NCBI GenBank assembly: GCA_002686955.1
Contig: NYZA01000152.1
Span: 1 to 14,219 of the forward strand
Length of the DNA stretch: 14,219 bases
Direction of reading: 5' to 3'
From: Gemmatimonadota bacterium
GTDB lineage: Bacteria > GCA-2686955
Part shown: positions 7,789 to 14,219 of the stretch, piece by piece
Numbering within the stretch: the first letter of the stretch is position 1
Layout of the letters: every line of letters starts with the position of its first letter
Notes under the pieces: model-generated
Database searches by the model: none
Told to the model about the DNA's origin: nothing
What the model saw: the letters and a program-made list of their open reading frames with translations, nothing else
Made by a program: the position numbers and the translations under genes

Positions 7789-8044
7789 GCCGTTGGGGAG
7801 TGATGCGGCGGTGAGTGTAAACGAATGGTGGTGTCGGTTTCACGTGCGATGGTCGAATGGCGGCCGAGAGCGATTTCGGCCGCGCTCCAGCTTCCGATCG
7901 TGGCGCCGGAGCTCGGCGAATAGACCTGCATCCTTGCCGGACCTGACAAGCCTCGAATATCACCGACTAACGAAAACCGTGGAAATCTGGAACGACTGAG
8001 CACAGCTCTGGCCCGTCGAGGTCTGCATACACCATCGGGCGTGT
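7730..8044. other. Gap of about 315 bp between the GT2 and methyltransferase genes
   Basis: It holds the ribosome site and possible short upstream frame described separately. A locally AT-richer patch at about 7950-7995 could carry a promoter for the methyltransferase, but I cannot place convincing -35 and -10 boxes. No hairpin with a T-run marks the end of the upstream gene. The methyltransferase may therefore be either separately transcribed or part of the 10947-8045 transcript. Confidence 0.4.
7739..7744 (-). promoter_or_regulatory. AAGGAG ribosome site before the CTG start
   Basis: AAGGAG on the minus strand, nine bases ahead of CTG 7729, is the only good ribosome site in the 5' part of the open frame. 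It decides the start call. Confidence 0.5.
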
Positions 8045-8977
8045 TCATTGCAGCACCTCGTCCACGAAGTAGAGAGGCCGCGCTTTGGCTTCGTTGTAGA
8101 TGCGTCCCAGGTACTCGCCGATGATGCCCAGGCTTAGCAGCTGCACTCCGCCCAGGAACGCCACTACGATCACCGTCGAGGTCCAGCCGGAAACCACGCG
8201 GTCGTTGAAGAGCTTGGCCGAGACGGCGTAGGCCCCGTATCCGAAGGCCGCCAGCGACGAGAACAGGCCGAGCGCGGTGGCTACCCGCAGCGGTGCGCTG
8301 GAGAACGACACGATGGCGTCGAAAGCGAAGATGAGCATCTTTCGCAAGGGGTACTTGGTGACCCCCGCGCCGCGCGGCTCGCGCACGTAGTCGATGCCGG
8401 TCTGACGGAAGCCGATCCAGGTCACCAAGCCTCGCACAAAACGGTGGCGCTCCTCGATCTGCCGCAGGGCGTCGACCGCGCGCCGGCTCATCAACCGGAA
8501 ATCACCCGCATCGAGGGGAATGTCTACGGCTGCCAGGGCACGGATCAGGCGATAGAAGATCGACGCGCTGGCGGTCTTGAAGGCGCTCTCGCCCTCGCGC
8601 TGCGCGCGCACACCGTAGACCACGTCGAAACCGGTCCGCCAACGCGCCACCATCTCGCCCAGTACTTCCGGTGGATCCTGCAGATCGGCGTCCATGACCA
8701 CCACCGCCGCCCCGCGCGCGTGATCCAGGCCGGCAGTGATGGCGATCTGATGGCCGAAGTTGCGGGACAGCAGCACCACCCGCACGAACCGATCCCGCTC
8801 GGCGAAGGCGCGCAGGATCTCCACCGAGGAGTCGCTGCTGCCGTCGTTGACGAAGACGATCTCGTAGGCCAGCTCAAGCGCTTCCAGCGCCGCCTTCACC
8901 CGCTTGTGGCATTCCGGGAGCACCTCTTCTTCGTTGTAGACCGGAATGACGACGCTCAGCTCGATCTCTGCGTTCAT
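8045..8977 (-). CDS. GtrB-like family 2 glycosyltransferase (polyprenyl-phosphate sugar synthase)
   Basis: A complete 310-residue member with the textbook layout. It has ELSVVIPVYNEEEVL (6-20), VNDGSSD (43-49), DADLQDP (96-102), LDAGDFRLMSRRAV (155-168), a basic segment KYPLRKML (208-215), and two membrane helices at about 226-250 and 264-288 ending in GEYLGRIYNEAKARPLYFV. The close resemblance to GtrB/YfdH and ArnC/DPM1-type enzymes points to making undecaprenyl-phosphate-glucose or a similar lipid-linked sugar from a nucleotide sugar at the inner leaflet. ATG 8977 overlaps the stop of the upstream membrane protein as ATGA, so the two are probably co-translated and work together. GtrB normally partners a GtrA flippase and a serotype-specific transferase. 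No GtrA is seen here; the GT-C-like protein upstream is the only candidate partner. Confidence 0.93.
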   Translation of the reverse strand: MNAEIELSVVIPVYNEEEVLPECHKRVKAALEALELAYEIVFVNDGSSDSSVEILRAFAERDRFVRVVLLSRNFGHQIAITAGLDHARGAAVVVMDADLQDPPEVLGEMVARWRTGFDVVYGVRAQREGESAFKTASASIFYRLIRALAAVDIPLDAGDFRLMSRRAVDALRQIEERHRFVRGLVTWIGFRQTGIDYVREPRGAGVTKYPLRKMLIFAFDAIVSFSSAPLRVATALGLFSSLAAFGYGAYAVSAKLFNDRVVSGWTSTVIVVAFLGGVQLLSLGIIGEYLGRIYNEAKARPLYFVDEVLQ

Positions 8978-10947
8978 CGCCGCGTTTCCCGGCTGTCGGG
9001 CCGTGGGGACCGGACCGGATCGGCCGGCGGACAGGGAGAAGCCCCGGCGAACACCATGATCTGCTCGTCCTGGTAGCAGGCGGGTCCCAGCAGCTCCTCC
9101 ACCAGGTCCAGGGTCGGCCGGTAGAGCTCCTGGGACACGCCTTGGTAGGCCAGATTCGGATCACCTGGTGGCAGATAGCGGTCGCGATGTAGGACCAGCG
9201 CACCGATCTCGAGCCGGTCCAGGGCTGCCCGGGCCCGATCCGGATCGAGGGGCGGTGCGGCGGCCGGATCGCGTAGCGCGGCCAGCAATGGCTCGCGCTT
9301 GAAGAGCCGCTGCGCATACTCCGGGTTGCGGCAGACGTAGCCTGAGAGGATCGGCCGCTGGTGGGCAATCTGCTCGTACATGTAGCGGGCCAACATGGAG
9401 CTGGCCGGCGCGCCCTCTGGGGCGATCGGGAGGTTCAACAGCGCCGCTCCGGAGGGGTCCCGCGCCAGGCTGTGGAGGTATCGGCTCGTGCTCGGGTCGA
9501 TCTTCTCGTAGGGAGCGATCAGCGACTCGAAGGGGACGAGGAAGGCCAGGCCGAGGGTGCAGATCCGCGCCGCGCCGCGCCCCCTGCTCCGCTCAATCCG
9601 CGCCAGCAGCCCGGCGCAGCCGATGGCCGCCAAGGGGGCCAGGGCCAGCATGGTGCCGAGGATCATACGCGAAGGTGCGCGTGCCACGCTCAGCCCCGGC
9701 AGCCGCCCGAGCACCCAGTAGGGCAGCGGAATCCCCAACACCGGCGCGTCATAACCGAGCCGTCGCAGCACGCCGTCGAGGCCGATCTCGCGGAGCAACG
9801 CCCCCTCGGTGCCGACGAACACGAACCCGGCAACGTGCAGGAAGGCGCCCAGGCTGAGCACCCAGAAGGCGCACGCCATGAAGCGCAAAAAGCGCGCGTT
9901 GGGGTCGCGGCGCCGGCGCCGGAAGCCGATCCAGGCCAGGATCAGCGCCGTGTAGCCGACGAAAGTGAGCTGCTCCAGTGGCGACGGACGGGTGACGTAG
10001 CCCTCGTGGTAGCGCGACAGGAAGTGGTAGAGGGGCCGAATCGCGTCGCCCCAGAGGGGATGGAAGGGACCCGGGATCACGGCACCGAAGAGGTCGCCTA
10101 CCGAGGCGTTGATCCCGGGCTGCGCGCCGCTGCCGCCGACCTGACCGTTGGTGATCCAGGGCAGCAGGAAGGGGGAAAGCAGCCCCGCCATCAACACGCC
10201 GGCGAGCGCCGCGCCGCGCCAGACTCGGGCCGCGAGCAAGCGCCGGTCGCGGGTCAACGCGCCGTGCAAGAGCTGCAGCGCGAACCACAACATCGTAGTC
10301 AGGAGAAGGTACCAGGAACTGATCCCGGTCAGAGCGAGCGCAAGTCCCGCCGCCAGGGCGTGGCGCGTCCTTCCCTCGTCGCGCAGGCGCAGCACGAATA
10401 GGGCGGCCAGAGGCATGAACTGCGCCGCCGCCAGGTTGGGGTGCACGCAGAAGCGCGAGGCCAGGAAAGGGGAGAAGCCGTAGACCAGCCCGCCGACGAA
10501 GGCGGCTCGGCGGTCGGCCACGAAGTAGCGGCAGAAGAAATAGCCGCCGAGGCCGCAGAGCGCCCAGTTGCCGAGCTGGATCAGATTGTAGCCGAGAGGA
10601 TCGCCGAAGATCGCGTGTGCCGGGAAGCTCAGCAACGCATTCAAGTAGGACATGTCGATGCGCACCAAGTCGACGCCCAGCGGATGGAAGACCATCTCGG
10701 TCTGGTTGAACGCGCCCCGGAACCAGTCACGGCGGAAGAGCCAGTAGAACCAGACGTATTGGTAGGAGTCGCCGGCCCCGATGTATGCCGAGCGCGCCGC
10801 CACCGGCAAAGGGTAGGAGCAGAGCGTGGCGATCATCAGGTAGCCGGCCAGCGCGTCGAGGTGGCAGCGTCGCCACCAGGCAGTGGGGCGTGCGATGGGC
10901 GCCGCCTTCTGGACCGCGGATCTCTTTGGCTGGTGGGTGTTGAGCAT
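8974..10947 (-). CDS. Large GT-C-like integral membrane protein
   Basis: 657 residues with about ten or more hydrophobic segments up to about residue 475, then a soluble tail of about 180 residues. GDSYQYVWFYWLFR (59-72) follows the first membrane helix, with Asp60 where GT-C glycosyltransferases keep an acidic catalytic or metal-binding residue. VGGLVYGFSPFLASRFCVHPNL (151-172) and a later VARAPSRM (421-428) are typical of uncharacterised GT-C-type membrane proteins in glycan loci. The tail (LNLPIAPEG, 504-512, onwards) is probably periplasmic. The overlap with the GtrB-like gene suggests that it uses, or helps move, that enzyme's lipid-linked sugar; this is inference. ATG 10947 has no strong ribosome site. 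A YfhO-like or other membrane role without transferase activity cannot be excluded. Confidence 0.75.
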   Translation of the reverse strand: MLNTHQPKRSAVQKAAPIARPTAWWRRCHLDALAGYLMIATLCSYPLPVAARSAYIGAGDSYQYVWFYWLFRRDWFRGAFNQTEMVFHPLGVDLVRIDMSYLNALLSFPAHAIFGDPLGYNLIQLGNWALCGLGGYFFCRYFVADRRAAFVGGLVYGFSPFLASRFCVHPNLAAAQFMPLAALFVLRLRDEGRTRHALAAGLALALTGISSWYLLLTTMLWFALQLLHGALTRDRRLLAARVWRGAALAGVLMAGLLSPFLLPWITNGQVGGSGAQPGINASVGDLFGAVIPGPFHPLWGDAIRPLYHFLSRYHEGYVTRPSPLEQLTFVGYTALILAWIGFRRRRRDPNARFLRFMACAFWVLSLGAFLHVAGFVFVGTEGALLREIGLDGVLRRLGYDAPVLGIPLPYWVLGRLPGLSVARAPSRMILGTMLALAPLAAIGCAGLLARIERSRGRGAARICTLGLAFLVPFESLIAPYEKIDPSTSRYLHSLARDPSGAALLNLPIAPEGAPASSMLARYMYEQIAHQRPILSGYVCRNPEYAQRLFKREPLLAALRDPAAAPPLDPDRARAALDRLEIGALVLHRDRYLPPGDPNLAYQGVSQELYRPTLDLVEELLGPACYQDEQIMVFAGASPCPPADPVRSPRPDSRETRR

Positions 10948-11245
10948 TGCTCGATGCAGGATCGCACACGCGCCGTGGAGATGCCACTCAGCATGGGAGC
11001 CCGCTCCGCACGGCCCTTCGAGCCCAGTATCGGGCTCGATTCGAGATCAAGGAGCTGAGTCCACGGGAAGGCTGTTTGCCTTCGAGTACTCTGGGTTCGC
11101 TCAAGAACAATCCTCCATCGTCGCATCCGATTTCCGGGCCAATCGGCCGACCGGCGCCCCCCGAAATCGTCGAAGTAGCGCAGCCACTCCTCCGGTTATT
11201 CTTTTGCAATACGGTCCCATCCACCATTGGAAGGAAGGCCCGGCC
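10948..11245. other. Divergent intergenic region of about 300 bp with a hairpin
   Basis: It lies between the GT-C-like gene (-) and the secreted propeller gene (+). An inverted repeat at 11018-11039 has an eight-base stem (TCGAGCCC / GGGCTCGA) and a six-base loop AGTATC. It could be an operator or an RNA hairpin in the 5' leader. I see no convincing promoter boxes. The plus frame is open back to 10883, but this part reads as non-coding. Confidence 0.4.
11229..11238 (+). promoter_or_regulatory. Ribosome binding site for the secreted propeller protein
   Basis: GGAAGGAAGG lies seven bases before ATG 11246. Together with the signal peptide that starts there, it fixes the start against the longer open frame beginning at 10883. 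Confidence 0.65.
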
Positions 11246-13147
11246 ATGACTCCGATCCTCCGCGCTCTCTTTGCCGCACTCACCACTTTGGCGGCACCTC
11301 AGGCCGCATTCGCCGCCCAGGCCCCTCCCGCTTCGATGAAGGGGCTCGTGCTGCACGCGAGCCACCGCGATGTGCTTGAGGTCGAGCTCGGCGGGTCCCG
11401 CTTTCACTATGTGGCCCCCTTCTCGAAGCTCCCCTTCCTGATCTGGCCCGATGCAGCTCGCGGGGTTCGGCCCTTCGAGCATGACCGTGAGGCGGTGCGC
11501 GGGTGGATCGCGCGGCACGCGGGGGCGCTCGGCTCGACGGGGCTCCGCCCGGTTTTCGACAAGACCGCGCGCTGGAGGCGGAACATGGTGTGGGTCTACC
11601 GTTTCGAGCGCGAAGGGGTGCGCCTTCATGGGGCGCGTGTCGAGGTGCACTGGCATGAGGGTGAGCTTCAAGGTCTGTTAAACGTTCTGCCGGGACCGAT
11701 TAAATCTTTCGACGCGGCGACCAGCGTCGAGGGAACCGAAGATGTGTCGCGGGTTTGGTACCCGATGCGTCGCGGTGCCGGCGGTCGCGACGGTGTGGAT
11801 CTGGTGCGTGCCCGCGTCGTGACCAAGACCGACGCGACCCATGTGCGTACGAGCTACCACACCCCGTCGGGCGAGCTGATCAAGACCGTCGTGGCCACCG
11901 CGCCGGGAGCGGTGCAGCCACCGGCGCCCGCCTACCAGTGGAAGGAGTACACCACGGGCAGTTTTCCCGATCAGATCGACAGCGACTCCGCCGGCGATAT
12001 CTGGTTCAGCCAACCCTTAAATGACCAGATACAGGTTTTCGATCCCGTGAGTGAGACTTTCCAGATCATTGCTACGGGAAACGACGACCCGGACGGATTG
12101 GCGGTTGATTCGAAGGACCGAGTGTGGTCGGGCCTCTATGTATACGGACGAGGAATGGGAAGAATCGATGTAGCCACCCACAACTACACGGTTTTCCCTC
12201 CGCCCTATCCCGGAGCCTACATGGCGATCCCTTTCGAAACCTGTGGCGGGTCGATCTGGGTATCGGATCATCAGGTCAACCGGGTATCGGAATTCGACCC
12301 CGTGAGTGAGACTTGGTTGGGCGACTACGAGATGCCGACACCCGCATGCTGGATCGTAGATACAACCGAAGACCCGTTGACGCAGACACTTTTCTTCACC
12401 GAGTACGATGTGAACCAACTCGGTATGAAGACACCGGGCGGCCCGATCGTCGACATCCCGGTCTCATGGGGAGGTCCGTCCTTTCATGTATTCTCGGGAG
12501 GCAAGGTCTACTACACGTTGTGGATCGGCGACGCGCTTGGCGCCTACGATGTCGATTCCGGCACATACACGGAGTACCAGCACCCAGTTAGCGGTGAGAC
12601 CGGCGGCCCGATCGGCCGCCTCTCGAACGGCGATGTCGCGGTCGGGAGTCGGAATGCGGGCTATGTATTCATCTTCCATGTGGCTACGGAGACTTGGCAT
12701 AGCTACAAGATTCCGACGAGCAATCCGGGACTCAAAGACGGCCTACATGTGGACGCGAACGACGTAGTCTGGGTGACGGAATCGGGAGTGGGCCAGCTCG
12801 GCAAGCTCGATCTACAGTCGGACGCCCCAGCCCCCTTAACGCTCGCTGTGTCCGGGTCTTGTCCGGGCACCGTTACAGGCACCGTCGGCGGCGCCACGCC
12901 GGGTGGCCAAGTCGGCTTTCTATTCGCGCGGATCACCGGCTCGGCGAATGTTCCTTGTGGCATGCAGTGCGGCGGGCGCCAGCTCGGTCTCGGGCCGCGC
13001 GTCCGGCTCGTTGCCATCGGGACCGCCGACGCCAACGGAGATGTGATCGCCACCGGAATTGCTCCCGTCCTCGCGTGTGGCGGCTATCTACAGGCGATCG
13101 ATCTCTCGAGCTGCCGGCAGGGTGAGGTGAAGCAGATTCCCCAGTAG
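11246..13147 (+). CDS. Secreted protein: propeptide-like domain, virginiamycin-B-lyase-like beta-propeller, Cys-containing C-terminal domain
   Basis: 633 residues. The signal peptide is MTPILRALFAALTTLAAPQAAFA (1-23), with likely cleavage after AFA. Residues about 80-215 resemble the FTP/PepSY propeptide of thermolysin- or fungalysin-type proteases (MVWVYRFEREGVRLHGARVEVHW, 114-136, and TSYHTPSGELIKTVV, 202-216), but no HExxH or other peptidase motif follows. Residues about 228-525 are propeller blades of the streptogramin-lyase (Vgb) type: DSAGDIWFSQPLNDQIQVFDPVSETF, DSKDRVWSG, GGSIWVSDHQVNRVSEFDPVSETW and DANDVVWVTESGVGQLGKLD. Residues 530-633 form a small beta-rich domain with five cysteines (539, 571, 575, 611, 623). 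The propeller fold often binds ligands or surfaces; antibiotic lyase activity should not be assumed. The protein is probably periplasmic or extracellular. Two blades share a 16-base identical DNA stretch (12044-12059 and 12299-12314). It converges with the channel gene at 13209 with only 61 bases between. Confidence 0.85.
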   Translation: MTPILRALFAALTTLAAPQAAFAAQAPPASMKGLVLHASHRDVLEVELGGSRFHYVAPFSKLPFLIWPDAARGVRPFEHDREAVRGWIARHAGALGSTGLRPVFDKTARWRRNMVWVYRFEREGVRLHGARVEVHWHEGELQGLLNVLPGPIKSFDAATSVEGTEDVSRVWYPMRRGAGGRDGVDLVRARVVTKTDATHVRTSYHTPSGELIKTVVATAPGAVQPPAPAYQWKEYTTGSFPDQIDSDSAGDIWFSQPLNDQIQVFDPVSETFQIIATGNDDPDGLAVDSKDRVWSGLYVYGRGMGRIDVATHNYTVFPPPYPGAYMAIPFETCGGSIWVSDHQVNRVSEFDPVSETWLGDYEMPTPACWIVDTTEDPLTQTLFFTEYDVNQLGMKTPGGPIVDIPVSWGGPSFHVFSGGKVYYTLWIGDALGAYDVDSGTYTEYQHPVSGETGGPIGRLSNGDVAVGSRNAGYVFIFHVATETWHSYKIPTSNPGLKDGLHVDANDVVWVTESGVGQLGKLDLQSDAPAPLTLAVSGSCPGTVTGTVGGATPGGQVGFLFARITGSANVPCGMQCGGRQLGLGPRVRLVAIGTADANGDVIATGIAPVLACGGYLQAIDLSSCRQGEVKQIPQ

Positions 13148-13208
13148 GTGAGAGCGTTCGCCCCCGCCACCACCGGTTCGGATCGCCTCTGCGCGACGGA
13201 GCTCCGTG

Positions 13209-14093
13209 CTACACCCGTTCTAGGTCTTCCGATCGACTTTCGTGGCTTGATTTCAGGTCGCGATCGCTGTTCGTATCGAGCGTGAGACCGACGAATTCGC
13301 TCGACTCTTTACCGCAGTGGGGGCAGCGCGTGGATTCGGAGCCCTCATCCGGGCTCTCGCCGAGGTCGGCCCGGAATCCGGATGCGAGGATGCCGGCGGG
13401 GAGCGCGAACATCGCGACACCGCTGACCGCCAGAACCGCCGCGCAGATCTTGCCGGCGATGGTCACGGGCGACATATCGCCGTACCCCACCGTCGTGAGT
13501 GTCACGACACCCCACCACATCGAGGCCGGGATCGAGGTGAAGATCTCCGGCTGTGCATCGTGCTCCACGTGGTACATCACACTCGACACGAAGATGAGAA
13601 GGAACGCCTCGATGAAGAGCGCGATCATCAGCTCTTCCCGCTTCGACTGGAAGACGCGGGCCAGCAAACGGAGCGATCGGCTGTAGCGCGCGAGCTTGAA
13701 TACGCGAAAGAAACGCACGAGTCGAATCGCGCGCAGCTCACGCAGATCGATCGGCAATAGAACCGGCAGGAAGAAGGGGAGGATCGCGAGGAGGTCGACG
13801 ATCGCCATCGGTGTTCGCATGAACTCGAGGCGACCGCGAAGGGATCCCCCGTATCGCGGATCGCTCGTGCAAACCCAGAGACGCGTTAGGTACTCGAGCG
13901 TGAAGATCGTCAACGAGATCTCATCGAACGCGCGGAACCAGAGCGACCAACCCCGCAAGGAGGGGAGCGTCTCCATGATCACTGCCAGCACGTTCGCCGC
14001 GATCAGCGACATGATGAACAGATCGAAGACGTGACTGGCGCGATCACCTTCGCGAGCGGCCTCGACGATTTGGTAGATCCGGTCTTTTGTCAC
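13209..14093 (-). CDS. Voltage-gated-type potassium channel (ion transporter family)
   Basis: 294 residues with a six-segment Kv layout: S1 near 22-41, S2 near 54-74, S3 near 96-116, S4 with regular arginines (RAIRLVRFFRVFKLARYSRSLRLL, 121-144), S5 near 155-174, the pore loop with the selectivity filter TVGYGD (201-206), and S6 near 212-240. It should form a tetramer passing K+ across the cytoplasmic membrane in response to voltage. The soluble tail has a single CPHC (257-260), like half of a zinc ribbon, and then a polar end. GTG 14093 is chosen over an in-frame GTG at 14129 because AGGAGG stands four bases before it and homologues usually begin close to KxRIYxIVE. It is transcribed towards the propeller gene; no functional link is evident. 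Confidence 0.92.
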   Translation of the reverse strand: MTKDRIYQIVEAAREGDRASHVFDLFIMSLIAANVLAVIMETLPSLRGWSLWFRAFDEISLTIFTLEYLTRLWVCTSDPRYGGSLRGRLEFMRTPMAIVDLLAILPFFLPVLLPIDLRELRAIRLVRFFRVFKLARYSRSLRLLARVFQSKREELMIALFIEAFLLIFVSSVMYHVEHDAQPEIFTSIPASMWWGVVTLTTVGYGDMSPVTIAGKICAAVLAVSGVAMFALPAGILASGFRADLGESPDEGSESTRCPHCGKESSEFVGLTLDTNSDRDLKSSHESRSEDLERV

Positions 14094-14097
14094 GTGG

Positions 14098-14103
14098 CCT
14101 CCT
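14098..14103 (-). promoter_or_regulatory. AGGAGG ribosome site for the potassium channel
   Basis: A perfect AGGAGG on the minus strand, four bases before GTG 14093. The spacing is a little short, but no other start has a comparable site. Confidence 0.55.
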
Positions 14104-14141
14104 GCCTCTTCCGGTCGGCAGGTCGACACCCGCCGGATTAG

Positions 14142-14163
14142 CCCGGATTTCTCACCAACTTTC
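14142..14163 (+). repeat. Copy 2 of the dispersed 22-base intergenic repeat
   Basis: It matches 6778-6799 at 21 of 22 positions and lies upstream of the channel gene. Flanks differ after the shared core, so the shared unit is short or decayed. It may be the end of an insertion sequence whose body lies beyond the window. Confidence 0.55.
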
Positions 14164-14193
14164 GTCGCGAGGCGGCGCAGATTCGTGCCCTGG

Positions 14194-14208
14194 CGGTGCT
14201 TCGCACCG
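14194..14208. other. Hairpin near the window edge
   Basis: CGGTGC and GCACCG form a perfect six-base stem around TTC, followed by GTTTCG. It could be a terminator for a gene beyond the window or part of the element that begins with the repeat at 14142. Too little sequence follows to decide. Confidence 0.35.
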
Positions 14209-14219
14209 TTTCGCGCGGA

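Noticed and set aside
9361-10401. 346-codon plus-strand frame opposite the 657-residue membrane protein
   Set aside because: It is a Gln/Glu/Arg-rich antisense product; the minus strand encodes orderly membrane helices.
10883-11245. Longer N-terminus for the secreted propeller protein
   Set aside because: The extra 121 residues look non-coding, while ATG 11246 has a good ribosome site and begins a classic signal peptide.
13196-13207. Palindrome ACGGAGCTCCGT between the convergent propeller and channel genes as a terminator
   Set aside because: It is a 12-base perfect palindrome with no loop or T-run, so it is not a credible intrinsic terminator.
1-14219. CRISPR arrays, tRNA, rRNA, complete transposase or integrase genes
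   Set aside because: No regularly spaced repeats, no cloverleaf or conserved rRNA stretches, and no recombinase motifs were noticed on either strand by eye.

Overview
The window is GC-rich (one 60-base line I counted in the 4944 gene is 70% G+C). Every gene body is wide open in several frames, so long antisense frames are common and were discarded. There are no plasmid, phage or ribosomal markers. Gene style points to a free-living Gram-negative-type bacterium with a high-GC genome: a large TPR protein, secreted beta-propeller, GT-C membrane proteins and polyprenyl-phosphate sugar synthases. Acidobacteriota, Myxococcota or a related lineage would fit, but this is a guess, not a placement.

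Layout, left to right. 1-1952 (-): a TPR-repeat protein whose C-terminus runs off the window. 1953-2455: about 500 bp with no supportable gene. 2456-3409 (+): a GtrB-like family 2 glycosyltransferase, clearly lower in G+C than its surroundings. 3526-4641 (-): a left-handed beta-helix acyltransferase with an extra C-terminal domain. 4944-6743 (+): a GT-C membrane glycosyltransferase with MptA/B-like motifs, possibly read from a leaderless transcript. 10947 down to 6908 (-): a GT-C-like membrane protein overlapping a second GtrB-like glycosyltransferase by ATGA, then, after about 315 bp, a SAM-dependent methyltransferase that probably starts at CTG. 11246-13147 (+): a secreted protein joining a protease-propeptide-like N-terminus, a virginiamycin-B-lyase-like propeller and a small cysteine-containing C-terminal domain. 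13209-14093 (-): a voltage-gated-type potassium channel.

From 2.4 to 10.9 kb the theme is envelope glycan building or decoration. Two GT2 enzymes would load a sugar onto a polyprenyl phosphate at the inner face of the membrane. Two polytopic GT-C proteins are the sort that use such lipid-linked sugars on the outer face, and an acyltransferase and a methyltransferase could decorate the product. The genes alternate in strand rather than forming one operon, and no GtrA-type flippase is seen. The gene order, the low-GC GT2, and short repeats in the 6.7 kb and 14.1 kb intergenic regions suggest a locus assembled by transfer and rearrangement. I do not see a clear new defence or mobile system. The most unusual protein is the propeptide-propeller fusion.
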